Assembly (NCBI GenBank): GCA_025618425.1 | Contig: CM046835.1 | Span: forward strand, 20,486,308-20,550,307 | Source: Heliocidaris tuberculata | Taxonomy: Eukaryota; Echinodermata; Echinoidea; Camarodonta; Echinometridae | Reading direction: 5' to 3' | DNA: 64,000 nucleotides | Shown: piece by piece, positions 37,092 through 49,753 of the stretch | Layout: the number at the start of each line of letters is the position of its first letter | Position numbering within the stretch: position 1 is the stretch's first letter | The notes under the pieces: generated by a model | Seen by the model: only the letters and a program-made list of their open reading frames with translations | Told to the model about the DNA's origin: nothing | The model's database searches: none | Position numbers and translations under genes: made by a program

Positions 37092-37299
37092 TTAATCGCA
37101 AAAATACACCATGATCCCTTTGTCGAAATGAAAAATGGTGGTGACTGATCTTGTAGAGAATTGTCTTAACTACAACAAAAAGTTTGGAAGAAAATCAACA
37201 ACCTATTATTGAAATATTGTCAAATGAAGACAAAAATTGTGACATCCTTTTTTCAAAATCGAATTTTTGAGTTCCAATGCAAATATGACGGTCCGATCG

Positions 37300-37760
37300 A
37301 TCGACCCCCCCCCCCCCCCCAATTTTTTTCATGAATTCATAGGCTTTCAGAATATGTAAAAAAAAAATTGGAGGTTTCCAAGCATTCTGACGAGCTATGG
37401 CGGATTTTATATAGACATGTTTTTAACACTTTTTACATTATATTGCCCATTGAAGCGCGCACGAATTTGAAAGTTTGACGCGCACATGTGGCATTATGGA
37501 ATGTCGAGAATGACTGTAAATAGTTGGAAATTGTCAAGAATAGTGTCAGGAATACAAGCCATGCGAAAAAAAAAGGCATTTTTGCGTTCTGTACGCACTG
37601 AGCGCGCACATAACGTGCACACGGACGCGCACGCACGAAAAATATTGAAATGCTTAAAATGTCCTGAACCGTACTCCATAAAATGTCCTGAAGCGCGCGT
37701 ACGTGCGCGTCATAATGCGTGCGCGGATTTTGTTGACATGTTATGTTGACCCTTGACCTG
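37300..37760. other. Poly-C tract followed by CpG-rich low-complexity sequence
   Basis: A C run at 37306-37320 precedes a stretch (about 37450-37735) dense in gcgcgcac and acgcgc motifs. Frames are open on both strands here, but the composition, not a protein family, explains them. Confidence 0.6.
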
Positions 37761-38031
37761 AAGTTCATGTGTGTCAAATATGGCTCATTTTTTATCGCTC
37801 GTTATGAAGATATGATCGATAATGTGATTTCACAAAATGGCGCCTGGATGACGTCACAATGACATGATGACCTTGAAAAGTTTCCTAGAACTTGACAATG
37901 TTAGAACTGATACCTGACGAAAATTTGATGAAAATTGAGTGCGCCGATTTTGAGTAATCGCACTCACAAGAAAGTGGTGGAAAAATAAAAATAAAAGAAT
38001 AATAAAGAAAGAAAATTCTGACGAAATTAAG

Positions 38032-38059
38032 AGGTGGTCTGTCACTTGACAGACCACCT
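38032..38059. repeat. Perfect 12-bp hairpin
   Basis: aggtggtctgtc (38032-38043) and gacagaccacct (38048-38059) are exact inverses around actt. Lies in intronic sequence next to an A-rich tract. Confidence 0.9.
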
Positions 38060-39020
38060 GAGACAAATATCTCTTGTAATGTTCTCTTTTTGGTGATCTT
38101 GGGCAGGCTTTAAAAAAAAACCCTTTCTGGCCATATGTCTTTGTAGTCCCATATATATGCCCATATCTATAGGCAATGCTTTTCGGTATTTGTGATATCC
38201 AGACAAATTTATTAGAGATGTAATTATTTTTATGATTCAAGAATTTTTAAGTACAAATTAATCTTAGTTCATAAACAAAAATAACCTTTCAGAACAGCTT
38301 TTAGACAGTTTATTTTAAGTACAGTTCATCAATTAGGAAAATTCCAATACTTCACAAAGAAAATGAAAAATCCTTGAGTGAACAATTTAAAGTGTACATT
38401 ATGATGATGGTATTGATTACTGTCAACATAATAGAGCATTATACACGAGTGTTCAAGCAATTAATAGATTGTATATACATACACATTAAATAAGTCATAA
38501 GCCCTCTTATTTCTTGCCACTAATTACACAGAGACAAATACAAAATGTACTTTGAAATCCACTCAATTCTAGCATTCTTTTTTCCCCCCGGCTGCAGAAT
38601 AAAGGGTCAATTTAATCAGAATGAAAGAAAGCTCATTATACTTTTAAAAATAGAAAGCTCATACTTTTAAAAATGTCTATATATATACATGTGTATACAT
38701 GTAAAAGAAATTTATATGAAAGGCATTGTGCAAAAACAATGACTCTTTTCCAACGAAATTCCAATCCCACATCACAACTGTTTCACTGGTAAAGAACAAT
38801 AAGGATGAACTTTTTGCCCCCCCCCCCCCTTGACTTTTGAGGCAATTCCTTTAGGTATTAAACTGAATACATATTTTGAGATACCACATGTACCTGTGGA
38901 ATAGCTTGAAGGTCATGCTCTCTCTCTCTCTCTCTCTTTGGGAGGAGAGTTCCTAAGATGCTGATCACCATGGAAACATGTATGTCATCAAGACATGTTG
39001 AATGGAATGACAGTGCTTAA
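38060..39020. other. Non-coding sequence with simple repeats
   Basis: C run at about 38817-38829 and (CT)n at about 38918-38937. No gene is supported. Confidence 0.45.
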
Positions 39021-39603
39021 AGGGCAATCCAACCTTGGTAATAAGATGATTTGTGTGAAAGCAGAAAAATAAGAAAAACAGTTTGGTGAAAGTTTGAAAG
39101 AAATCGGACAAGGAATAAGAAAGTTATGGATGTTTGAAAAATGAGATCACTACATCTATGCGAATCTCAAATTGGCAATTTGGTGATTCGATTGTGACAT
39201 TTTTGTGGACAACTCTCCCATTTGTCGTACACAAATATATCATTAATTTGCGGTTTTCTTCGAGGCGCCTTTACCCTCGGGGCAGTACTCAAAATATATT
39301 GGAGATAACATATTTTTATAGGTCCTCATGAAAAAAAAAGATCCTACTGAGTAATACATTTTGAAAAAAGTGACATTTAGTCATTTTGTGTGTTGGAGCG
39401 AATGGGAGAGTTGTCCACAGCTACATCACAGTGACATTACCTATTCGGCCAATTTGAAATTCCCATATGTATAGTGATTACAACTTTCAAAAATTCATAA
39501 CTTTCTTATTGCTTGTCCGATTTCGTTCAAACTTTCACCAATCTGCTTCTCTGATTTTTCCTCTTTCTTTCAAAGCAACTTGCTATTAAGGTTGGATTTC
39601 CCT
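39021..39603 (+). mobile_element. TTAA-flanked MITE family B, copy 2
   Basis: 583 bp between TTAA at 39017-39020 and 39604-39607. Ends agggcaatccaacctt and aaggttggatttccct. Close to the copy at 63132, with the same length. The internal frame 39134-39331 is shared with the other copy and is repeat-derived. Confidence 0.94.
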
Positions 39604-39869
39604 TTAAGTGTTTAACAGCTCTCAATAACTGATAATAATATGTGAAGGTAAACTATAACATTTTCTGAAGCAAATACCTTCTTAAATACACTGAGTTGTG
39701 TTCATACAAGTACGAGAGAAGTATGGCTGTAGAATCCTCATCTCTTGAATGTGTGTTTCTACAAGGGGACTTGTCTCACAAGGCCAACACAGGCTTTATC
39801 TTAAGTTCTCCTATTTCATTTTTTTCCCTTAAAATTCAATACAGGCTAACTGATACTCATATTTAATTG

Positions 39870-39987
39870 TTGTTTTTTATGAATGTAAATATCAAATATA
39901 TGTTTGTCACGTACAAATGTTTGTACATTTTAGAAATGAAATAAATAAATGAACTGAACTGAACTGAACTGAACTGAACTGAACTAA
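39870..39987 (+). repeat. LINE-like 3' tail with (GAACT)n
   Basis: aaatgaaataaataaatgaa is followed by about seven gaact pentamers (39951-39986). An A-rich end with a pentamer tail is usual for non-LTR retrotransposon or SINE 3' ends. No reverse transcriptase remnant was seen upstream. Confidence 0.6.
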
Positions 39988-40288
39988 ACAATTAATATAT
40001 TTCAACAGATATAATTTTACTGCTTGTTATAGGCAGCAACTTGGCAAGTATCGTATTAAGTATTGACTTGCCTTCAGACAGACAACATATACCTGGTATA
40101 AATGTTAACAAACTATTTTCTGAACTAGATATTTGATTAAACAACAGTGTTTGTTCACAGTGAACTTTGATTTGACAGAAGTGAACTAAAAAAAACGTTT
40201 CCTGGTTTTACAGTTACCCAAGTTCAACTTGTTATCTACATTGTACATGTAGTCTGTCACCTCAAAGCTGTAAGAGATTATTGAATTT

Positions 40289-40855
40289 GGTGTAAGTGCA
40301 CTTCGTTAAGGTGTTAGGTATCAGTCACTTGTAATCTTACAAGTCTCATTCATCTACTAATCAAGGTGTTAAAAAAGTACCCTTTTGCTTACTAATGGTA
40401 AGCTTAGGTGTAAGTCTACTTAAGTACTTGGTGTCAATCAGTCACAGTAATCTGATAATTAAGTATCACTTATCTATTATCAAAGGTGTTAAAAATACCC
40501 CTTTTGTTTACTTACAGTGTGGATGGGTGCAAGTGTTCCTAAGTAAGGTGTTAAGCATCAGTCACTTGTAATCAACAACTTTTGTTCATCTACTGATAAT
40601 GTTTTTAACAATCATCCTTTGTTTACTAATGACGAGGTTGGGTGTAAGTGTACTGAACTAAGGTGTTAAGTATCAGTTATTGTAATCTGACAAGCCACAC
40701 TCATCTATTGATAAAGGAGTTAAATATTCCCCTTTTGTTTACTAATGGTGAGGCTGGGTGTAAGGTGTTAAGTATCATTCACAGTAATCTGACAAGTCTC
40801 ATCCATCTATTGATAAAGGTGTTGAAAATCCCCCTTTTATGTACTAATAGAGAGA
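40289..40855 (+). repeat. Five-copy tandem array, ~115-119 bp period
   Basis: The unit starts with ggtgtaag at 40289, 40407, 40526 (ggtgcaag), 40641 and 40757. Each contains aaggtgttaagtatcagtca, gtaatctgacaagtc, catctattgataaaggtgtt and ccccttttgtttactaatgg, with substitutions and small indels. The last unit is slightly truncated. The long frame at 40663-41016 arises from this array. Confidence 0.93.
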
Positions 40856-41068
40856 TTAGCTACATGACTCTATTACCCAGGAACTATTCAAAGCTGTTCA
40901 CAAAGCAGACTTTATTGATTATCATGCCTTTCACATCCTGCTATAAAAATGGGGACTTTCTCATTGAAATGGACATTGTGCATGTTTTTTTGTTTGTTGT
41001 GAAAGTACATAGCTGAAAACATTCACATGGATTCCCAAATGCTTCATGCCAACCACCACATAATCTAG

Positions 41069-41074
<6 letters not shown>

Positions 41075-41141
<67 letters not shown>
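41075..41141. repeat. (TA)n microsatellite
   Basis: Uninterrupted TA repeats of about 66 bp. Confidence 0.95.
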
Positions 41142-41144
<3 letters not shown>

Positions 41145-42218
41145 TAGCAATGAGAAAGAAATACCAGAGGAAAATGTGGTTACATGACAGAGACTATGTT
41201 GCATCAAAGGGATCAGTGGTTACCTGTCTAACTCTACTGAGAGCATTTTTTTTTTAAATTCAAAAGTTGCATTAAGTTGCCTTTGATTAGGCAACTAGAT
41301 ATTGCCGCTTTATAAATACCCTGATTGGATTGGATTTTTAAAAAAAATCAATAGTAAATCATCATGCAATATGCATACACGTAAAACTGTAAAAAGAGGG
41401 ATGGTTTAAAATGGCTTAATGAGACTTTGTCTAGTATTCAGTGTACCGGGTACATCTAATTCAATTTGTCTTAAACCCAGTCTGACTACTATCCAACTGG
41501 TTCAATATCATTTTGCCCACACCAAGTTTGTCTAGTATACATGTGGCCTGCCATCATTAAAATGGAGAGTAAAAACCATGTGGACAATACGTAATAATAA
41601 TAATTTTAATAATATTCTGGATTCATATAGCACCTAATATATCTACAATGTATCTATGCGCTTTATTATTACCCTGATCATGGGATTTATGGCTTTCCCG
41701 CAAACAGTGTTATGCACCTTCACCACTCAATGGGGAGCATTCCAGCAAGGCGCCTTTTGAAGACGCTCACATTGCAGTTCAAACCACATTGACTTTCACA
41801 TCCTACAGGGTACCCAATCAACACCTGTACATTAAAAGCACATTCTGAGACAAACTGAGAAGTTGAGCAAATGGAGGATAGCCCAAAGGACAGTAAGATG
41901 AGTTGAGATGTCAACAGGGTGACAATTTGATGAAATGATCATTAGCCCACATGGAGAGGAGACAAAATATGATGCGACACAATTGTGGTTCCAAACCAAC
42001 TGATTCTTTTCCATTCTGGGAATTTTTTTTTTTTTTTTTTTTCGGTAGTCAGTCTTGTTGATGTGATACCTCCATCACACCACTAAACCGACTCCAAAAC
42101 GACTCCACACCAATCAATTTTTAGCCACTGGGGTAATGTAACTTTTTGTTCAGTCTGTAGTGTGTCTGGTCGGTCTTGTTTGTGAGGTAGGACTGGGGGT
42201 ATGAGGAATAGAACATAC
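41142..42218. other. Intron with SINE-like remnant (41598-41740)
   Basis: Around 41598-41740 an (ATA)n stretch is followed by attcatatagcacctaatat, atgtatctatgcgcttt and ttattaccctg. This resembles an eroded short interspersed element. A T run lies at about 42027-42042. No exon apart from the one starting at 42219. Confidence 0.5.
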
Positions 42219-42401
42219 CTGATGTAACCGACTCTTTACTCTCCATCCTCTCTATGGACCGCTCTAGACTGGAGGAGTCTCCATTGGTAATCTCCGTAGT
42301 GATGATGGTGGAGGAGCGTTTGATCTCTTCTAGCTCGGAGAAGTAGGTACTCAGCTCGGCGCTCCCTGGCTCACTTCGCTCCCGAGAATTCATGATGAGT
42401 T
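42219..42401 (-). CDS. ARHGAP18: ARHGAP18/28/40-family Rho GTPase-activating protein, internal exon A (N-terminal region)
   Basis: Internal coding exon of 183 nt: 2 nt, 60 codons, then 1 nt. The acceptor reads cttaacag before the exon and the donor gtatgttc after it. The peptide is acidic and Ser/Thr-rich. It carries the motif STYFSELEEIKRSS, which resembles the YW-x-ELE-x-IKKSS segment in the N-terminal half of vertebrate ARHGAP18 and ARHGAP28. The methionine in the middle of the exon is unlikely to be the start, because the open frame runs through it to a good acceptor. Family knowledge: these proteins stimulate GTP hydrolysis by RhoA-type GTPases and act on cortical actin, cell shape and migration; this segment precedes the catalytic domain. 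The next exon lies 13.7 kb away and accepts the trailing G to form a Glu codon. The paralogue (18, 28 or 40) cannot be decided from these exons, so the symbol stands for the group. Confidence 0.9.
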
Positions 42402-45400
42402 CTGTTAAGATAAGGATGTAGGAAAAATTATGCCACATGCCACATAAAAAGTGTAGGTCCTCCCCCCTCCTCCACCCCCCCCCCCCTTAGGAATGGACAT
42501 TGTTTTATGGTTGAGCATGCATACTACAGACTGATAAAGTGGTATAAATACCCTACAATCAGTTCCATGTATACTCACTTTCACATGGTGGAGAAAAAAA
42601 TTCCCACCTAGATCAGTTTGATTTCCACTGAATTTTAAATTATTGTTGCTTTGAATATTTTGAAAGATGCACATAGGGCTGTCAGCTTTATAACTACTCT
42701 ACAATTAGTAATACTCATTTTCATATGGTGAATAAAGAAAAAAAAATTCCCACCCAGATTAAGCCGTTTCCCTTTGATAATAATTGCTGCTTTGAAAAAT
42801 TTGAAAGATGCGCATTGGGCTGTCAGCTTTCACTAAATCATATTAATACTCTATATTGCTGAAGGTCAGTACATGTACTTACTTTGAATAAATCAGTATT
42901 TCACAATTATATACAGTTTCTCAATATAAACAATTTCTTAAATACAAGTACATGAAAACTAGACATTTAAAAATCAGAATTTGTTAATGTCTTCACTATT
43001 CTGCTTTGATCTCAGTATGAAAAATATGGAGAAGAAACATTTAATAAATATTTCTGAGCATCTAGACTTTGTTTCATTTGACTTAAAATTGTGAATTTTA
43101 GAAAACCTAATCCTAACCCTAATCCAATCAATCTGAACATTCGTCCTTATCTCCCTCTTTCTGTACTATCGGACCTAATGGTCTTGGTCACAGAAAAACC
43201 CCCTTCTTTCTTCCTCAGACCCTAAAGTTAATTTATGCTTTCAGCAGAGAAGACTACATTGTGCTGATTAAAACAGCATCTATTTCATGACCTCCTCCTA
43301 TCATCGACCCTCACTTTTTTTTCCCCCGTCCTTCATTTCACTTACAGAATATAATGAGAGCAGGCAGACTTATCTCGATACGACCCCAAGAATTGATGTG
43401 ACGCGACGTAGATGATGCATTAGACCTCTCATCATAATCTGCAATCAGCATGCAAATAACTCCATCAGATCATTGCTGGAATTCTCCAAATTGTGATGGA
43501 TGCGCTGGGCTTAACCCTGGTCCTAATATACCGGATCTGTGAAGGAGAGATTGATTGAAAGTCAGGGGTTATTTTTGTGAAATTGGAAAATGACAAAACT
43601 AGGAAGCATACATGTACATGTACATGTATGCTTTACTGTAATAGAAAGGGTTTGCATTTTCAAATTTATATTCCACCATTTTCCTTTTTCCTTAAAAATT
43701 CAATAATAATGATAATAGCCAATAATAAATTACATGTACTATTATTATGTCTGTACACGTATGTACTCCAATAATAAGAAAGGAAAATGTTATTACCGGT
43801 AAATACAATACACATACCGGTAGATCGATGCTTAGTAAGCTTCCTTACATCGTACATGTGTCATTCATTAGACCTACAAGGTTACCGACAAGAATTTCTT
43901 AGAGACAGCTTTTTGATTTATCAACAGTATCATGATTCTTACTTTTTGTAATTAATGTAGCTCCTTTCATGTCAAAAACACTAGAGCCTAGACATCTATA
44001 AAAACCAGGAAATTGGCTAGCAGACCTAATGATGATGAAATCCTCACTTTCTTCCAAACAAAAGAAGTTCACACATTTAAAGAAATATATGTACATGTAG
44101 ATAGATAGATAGATACGCTATACACTTATATAGGATGAGACATGTAGCTAAAATCCTTCTTCTGACCATGAACCTGTTAACCCTTCAAACAATTACATTA
44201 TGGAAATCTAGCTTATCAGTGGAAAACCACATTTCTAATCTATTGGAAAGAGATTATATTTATTCCTGTCTAAATCATTAAAATGTTGGGTTGCCATACA
44301 TGTGGCAATGGAACGAGCCATACCAGTCAAAGTCCAAATGCACAGACACACTGCAGCCTTCATAATTCTGCGATTTAATTGCGATGCATTTCTTATTGGA
44401 TAGTATGTTGTATAATGTTGCAAGTTCCTGTCTGATATTATTATTTTCAATTGACAGGAAATTATGATTGATTGCTATTTTTTTTTTAATGTACATGTAC
44501 ATGTACACACTAGACATATTTTGTTATTCAATTTCAACAATTCAGTGTAGGAAAGTATTAAGTGTTCTTCTCAAATGGTGCAAAATTAACAATATGTATA
44601 GAATAACAACAACAAAAAATCAAGATCATGTAGGGTCTTCCAGTAACATTAAAGGTGGTGAAGAGTACAATTAAACTTATTGGCACACAAAAATTATTTC
44701 AAACTTACGATGGAGTGACAAGGTGATATCTTTTGTATCTTTGGAAAACTTGTGTAAACTGTGAAATGAATATATGGGTGGTTGACTTATGATTCAAAAT
44801 AATTAGCACTAAAATTGTCATTTTTAGTGGATGGATAGTTTATTTACACAGAAATATTTTGTTAATGACTATCAACTGATTTAACTCCACGTATTAGATC
44901 CAGCTGTTAAACACAAAAACGCTCGAGGCTTAGGGTGCTTTAATTAATTTCCCTATTCAAAATATCACAATGAACACAAAAAAAAACCAACAAAAAAATG
45001 GGGGCCACTGCTAAGAAAAATTCTTCTGTCAATGGGCTGACATGCAACAAAAATCAACACACAATAGTTTGAATTAAAGTTATATGCAGCCCTTATGATG
45101 AAAATTAATTTTTAACCATAATTACACATTATAGCTTTATATACATGTAGATCTACAACCATTATGCAGACCAATGCTCCACTGCCAACAACTACTAAAA
45201 GTGCTACATGTATTTCCTACCATGAGGGGTCATTTAGCCAAGTTCAAGTGTATTTGTTTATATTTCCTTCAAATCCAATGGGTGAATTTGATCAATCTTG
45301 CTCTGTAATCCAGAAGGAAGCATACTTTAGGGATTTCCTGCTCAGGCCACATTAAAGCCATATCGACCTCAAGTAACCCGAGTGATACAATGAATCCATT

Positions 45401-45964
45401 ATTCTCACTTGGCTAACCAATATACGGGACAGGTAATACCAAAATGCAGATGATTGCAATTTAAGTAGGCCAATGTACACTAACATATACAAATATTGGA
45501 AATAGAGATATTACACAGCAATAGTTATTAACAGAGTAATGACTTTTTAAATAACAGTGCTCTTGGTTATTCTCAAATACCCCGGTACATTATTTATTTT
45601 TTTATTTTGATATTAATGAAAACAAGCTCTAATCGTATACTGTCACACAGGCAACGAGCTGATGGATATTTAGACCCATATGTACATGCAGTTAAGAATC
45701 AAGTTCATATCCATATAAGTACCATACACAGACTGGCCTTATACATGTATAAACATCATAAGCACTTCTTGTGCTGTAAACATGTATACATTCATATGTT
45801 TGAACATACCAACTATGGCACGGCTACACCTAGTGTCAGAAAAAGTAGGCGTACATGTTGAAATGTTCTCTCTTTCTTTGTTTGACACAGCACTTGTAGC
45901 AGTCACTCCCACTGCCACCTGTACATGTATATATTGAAAGCATTGTATTCCTCTCCCACACAAT
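42402..45964. other. Upstream intron or 5' flank, non-coding
   Basis: The 5' exons of the Rho-GAP gene were not found here. Simple repeats include a C run near 42471-42486, acatgt repeats at 43610-43628 and 44492-44505, and (GATA)n at 44098-44115. Confidence 0.45.
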
Positions 45965-46426
45965 AGCTGCATTCATACGGGACTTGTGGTTTCGAAACTT
46001 TAAGTAAGCAAAACCTTAAGTTAACAAGACAACGACTCACTAACCACGACGAGGGTTCACACAGGCCCGAAACAACGATGCTCATTGTTCTTAAACTATA
46101 AGCCGAGCGATCGTTGTTGTTAACACGGGAAGTAGATAACAATTGTGTGTCCAGTACAAATACAGATCTTGTGTTCATAATTCGTGCAAAGGGTATGGCC
46201 CGGAAGTTTAACATGAACAGAGACGTCATCATTAACTATAAGCTTGGGAAACTTAAAGTTGATTCTGTCCACATGGTCCGAAACTGTGACATAGGACCCC
46301 TCGCTGCTCCTGATTTCGACAAGTCCGTTCATACGGTCTGAAACTACAAGATAACTACTAGTTAACTTAAAGTTTCCAAACTACAAGCAAAACTTAAAGT
46401 TTAGCTCCCTTTGTGTGAACCTGACT
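45965..46426. mobile_element. MITE family A, copy 3
   Basis: Begins agctgcattcatacgggact and ends ccctttgtgtgaacctgact. It is close to copy 1 over most of its length (acttgtggtttcgaaac, ttgttgttaacac, ttcatacggtctgaaactac). Confidence 0.85.
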
Positions 46427-48173
46427 AGTTTCAAACCCTTATCAGACAAGAAGTACAATTATTGACAAAGTAGTGTAAACAATAACAGTCTGTCAAGGAT
46501 ATTCTATGGCACAATGTACATTGTAACATTTTTATGCACGGCACTGACAGAGACAGCATTTGGAACAAATGAACTCAAATTCTCAGACTTTCTACTGTAA
46601 AACATTCACTTGTCATTATTGAATAAATTTTAAAAATTAGTATTTAGTTATTACGCATTTTATGTTTTAAACATAGGCCTACATGAAAATTGAAATAAAC
46701 TTGATGAAAAAAAATTGTGATAATATTACTGTTAATTATATAGTAAATTGGTGGCTGCCTGCAAGATAGCAGTAACGGCCTTCTTGCAGGCAGCCAATAA
46801 AATTGTATCCTTATTCATCCATATCTGAATACTCCTTCTTTGGCTTATATTTTTCCATCCATTCATTTTGTTTGTTAATATTTGGAAATTATAACAGTAA
46901 AAAGAAATGGAAAAAAATGTTACACTAAAAACAATTTAAAGGTTTTTTTCTGATCTTGCATCCTTGAGCAATGATGTTGACTGGTAGTCATAACATCATC
47001 AACTACATGTATGTGGGTTTTTATTTTTTTTCTTACTGCAACAACAGAATGAATATACATGTAACAACAGTAACCACAAATCAAAATTGACAATGATTAT
47101 CCAAGGCAATTATTCAGTTCCAAATCACTGATTTACCTAAAAGTGAGGCAATGCATGAGTTAACCTGAATGGCCATTATCTGCAGCTGATACAATAGCGC
47201 AATATATGTAATAATGCCTCCACATACCTCCAACAAAAAACTAATCAAATACAGGGTACCTTTGTACCAGATGCGCTAAGTTTACACTTACCACAAACTT
47301 GTGTAAATAAAAATATGTACACACTTCGCACTTAATAACCTTGATCACTACATGAATTGTTAGATAATTAATTGAGAATCATACATGTATATGTACACCT
47401 GTACTTATACAAGTTTATGCATTTTCTTTTTCTGAGATTTGATTTACTTCACACTTAAAACCCTTGATGACGACATGCATTATCAGATAATTGAGAATCA
47501 TCCTTGTACAAGTTTATGCATTTTCTATTTCTGTGATTTGATTTACAAAAAGCGAAATCAAATAATTACTGTTCATTTCTTTTTAAATTCATTTTGTTTT
47601 AAAATTTAGTCTAAAGAGCTATTTCAGCGACAAATTGACTGCAACATCTAGCATCGAGTCATTATACATATAATTTCTGACCATTGATGGTTCATTTAGA
47701 TATGAATTTATTTTGGAAAAACAATAACATCAGGTTAGCAAATTTTCACTGTAAACTGCACACAATGAACAATACATGTGACTGTTGAGATGTACCTGCA
47801 TTAAATTTCACCTTGCTATATTTCCAGGTATACACATGTACATGTACATATATTTGGAACAGTATGGCTTCATATAGTTCTGTATTCAGTCATTATCTCA
47901 TAACACGTCAGAGACCTTTAGAATACAGTCAAGTTTGATCGAAAGTTCGAAACTGAACTTTCTGAATTGAAAGGAAAGATAAGATATGTGCTTCTATTGC
48001 CAATTCAACCTTGTCTTTCCTATCACACATGATCTCGTGCACATCCTGTTCATTTCAAAAGCCATGTCTGCATTTTAACATCTCCTTCACGAATAATAGA
48101 ATCTAGGTCTACAAATTCACACTCTCATGATCAAGAAAATGTTCAGTCAAGGTCAATTATCAAATCTATAAAA

Positions 48174-48204
<31 letters not shown>

Positions 48205-48920
48205 ACCCCCAGGTATTTTGGGAGTTTGAACTGATATATGATAAATCCCTGAAAATGAATCCCCGAATTACAGAAGGTATTTTCTGCAGGACTAATATAA
48301 TTAATTTGGGGACATTGGTGGTGTGAAAACAAGTTACAAGACCTTAGCTCAGGAGAGAGGTAGGACCTTCCATACCGCAAGAAAAACAATATACATGCAG
48401 CACTTTCAACAGGGTTGTGATTTCTTTTTTATCCAGATTTCTTAAATCATTTATTTTCTTTAAATCAGAATTAATTTTTTCTTTTCTTTTGCCAGCCTTG
48501 ATCTTCAAGGATCAAATCATCATTGTGTATACATGTAAGTTGGAAACTTTCACTTTTTGTTTTGAAAGACCATACATACATTCATGAGGAAAAGTGAAAG
48601 GAAAATAGAATGAAGTGCTGGTGATTTGAAGTACACACACTTTTAGATCTCATACATGTACATGTACATGTACTATGAATACAACATCACAATGTACAAT
48701 AGCATTTTTCTTTTTATTATGGACAGGAGCTGAGAGTACAGTACTACTGGAAGGCATAAAAAGAACCCTGAAAAAAAAATGAAATACATTGTAAGTTCAT
48801 GAAAAGTATAAAAGCACATACACATATAGGGCCTAGTCTACAAAAAATGCCCAAGGCTGAGGTGCTGCTGAGGAAAAATGTATTACTTTTGTAGTGAAAT
48901 TTTTACAAAATTAGCTCATG
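46427..48920. other. Non-coding sequence
   Basis: No gene is supported. Contains the hairpin at 46753 (separate entry), A/C runs near 48178-48204 and acatgt repeats near 48655-48672. Confidence 0.45.
46753..46795. repeat. Perfect 14-bp stem hairpin
   Basis: Arms ggctgcctgcaaga (46753-46766) and tcttgcaggcagcc (46782-46795) enclose a 15-nt loop. The flanks (attggt / aataaaatt) can extend pairing weakly. Confidence 0.88.
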
Positions 48921-49130
48921 CACTCTAAAAACTGAAGTGTTAAATCACAGTGTAAAAGGGCCGAGGAGTGACGACTTTTCCAAAATGGTAGATTAACACT
49001 TTTAACTTGCTGAATTCAGCCTTTATAGTGTTAGATCCAGTATGTTTAAAGTGTCAATATACCATTTTGAAAAAGTAGTCACTCCTCGACCCTTTTAAAT
49101 GGTGAATTAAACACTTTAGTTTTTAGAGTG
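48921..49130. mobile_element. Inverted-repeat MITE with cactctaaaaa ends
   Basis: The left arm cactctaaaaactgaagtgt is the inverse of acactttagtttttagagtg. Pairing resumes inward: aaaagggccgaggagtgac with gtcactcctcgacccttt, and ttttccaaaatggta with taccattttgaaaa. 210 bp; almost the whole element can fold. Confidence 0.9.
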
Positions 49131-49753
49131 GGAAGAATAAAAGCAACTTTTACACTGAATTTAAAAATTGATCTATATTTTAAAGGTTCTGTTTATCTAT
49201 TTCAAACAGTTGTTGAAAAAATCACTATATGAAAGTATTTTCAATCCAATCACTCCTCAAGTTCTAATGATATCTATGATTTTATAGTTATTCATACAGG
49301 GTGAAAATAGAATTCTCACAGTAAGTCAACATTATTTTTTTTTTAACACTATACATGTAAATTGAACATTTATCTTTAAACTTTCAAAGATGTTTAATCT
49401 TAAATTCTAAGATGGATGAATATGCAAATTTCATCAATTTTCATGACTTTCAAAATGTTCAATGATACCTTTAATGTTATCATAATAATCTAGACATTGT
49501 GGAAGAGACTGGAATTGAGTAAAAACTAAACTTCCTTCTGAAAAGCTCCTATCTCTATCTGTAATGTCACCTTGGAGTGATCCCCGTTTCCCCTCCAATA
49601 GGAAGCCAAGCTCATCCCATTGTATCTTCTAACTTCCACACACCAAAGTACACCATGTAGGCCTACTGGCTTTCATGACCATAAGTAAAGCAACATTCTC
49701 ACACAATTGATGAAGGATTTATATCTAGACATATTCACACATATAAAGAAGCA
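49131..49753. other. Non-coding sequence
   Basis: No gene or element recognised. Confidence 0.4.

Noticed and set aside
37433..37777. Frames of 60-114 residues on both strands
   Set aside because: The region is CpG-rich low-complexity sequence without a family match or splice signals.
39134..39331. 65-residue frame also present at 63239-63442
   Set aside because: It lies inside two copies of the family B MITE; similarity reflects repeat identity, not protein conservation.
43103..43127. Short telomere-like cctaaccctaatcc
   Set aside because: Too short and degenerate to be an interstitial telomeric repeat of note.
43430..43550. Possible minus-strand exon after a good acceptor (tctctccttcacag)
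   Set aside because: Both open frames stop within about 25 codons and no fitting donor or family match was seen.
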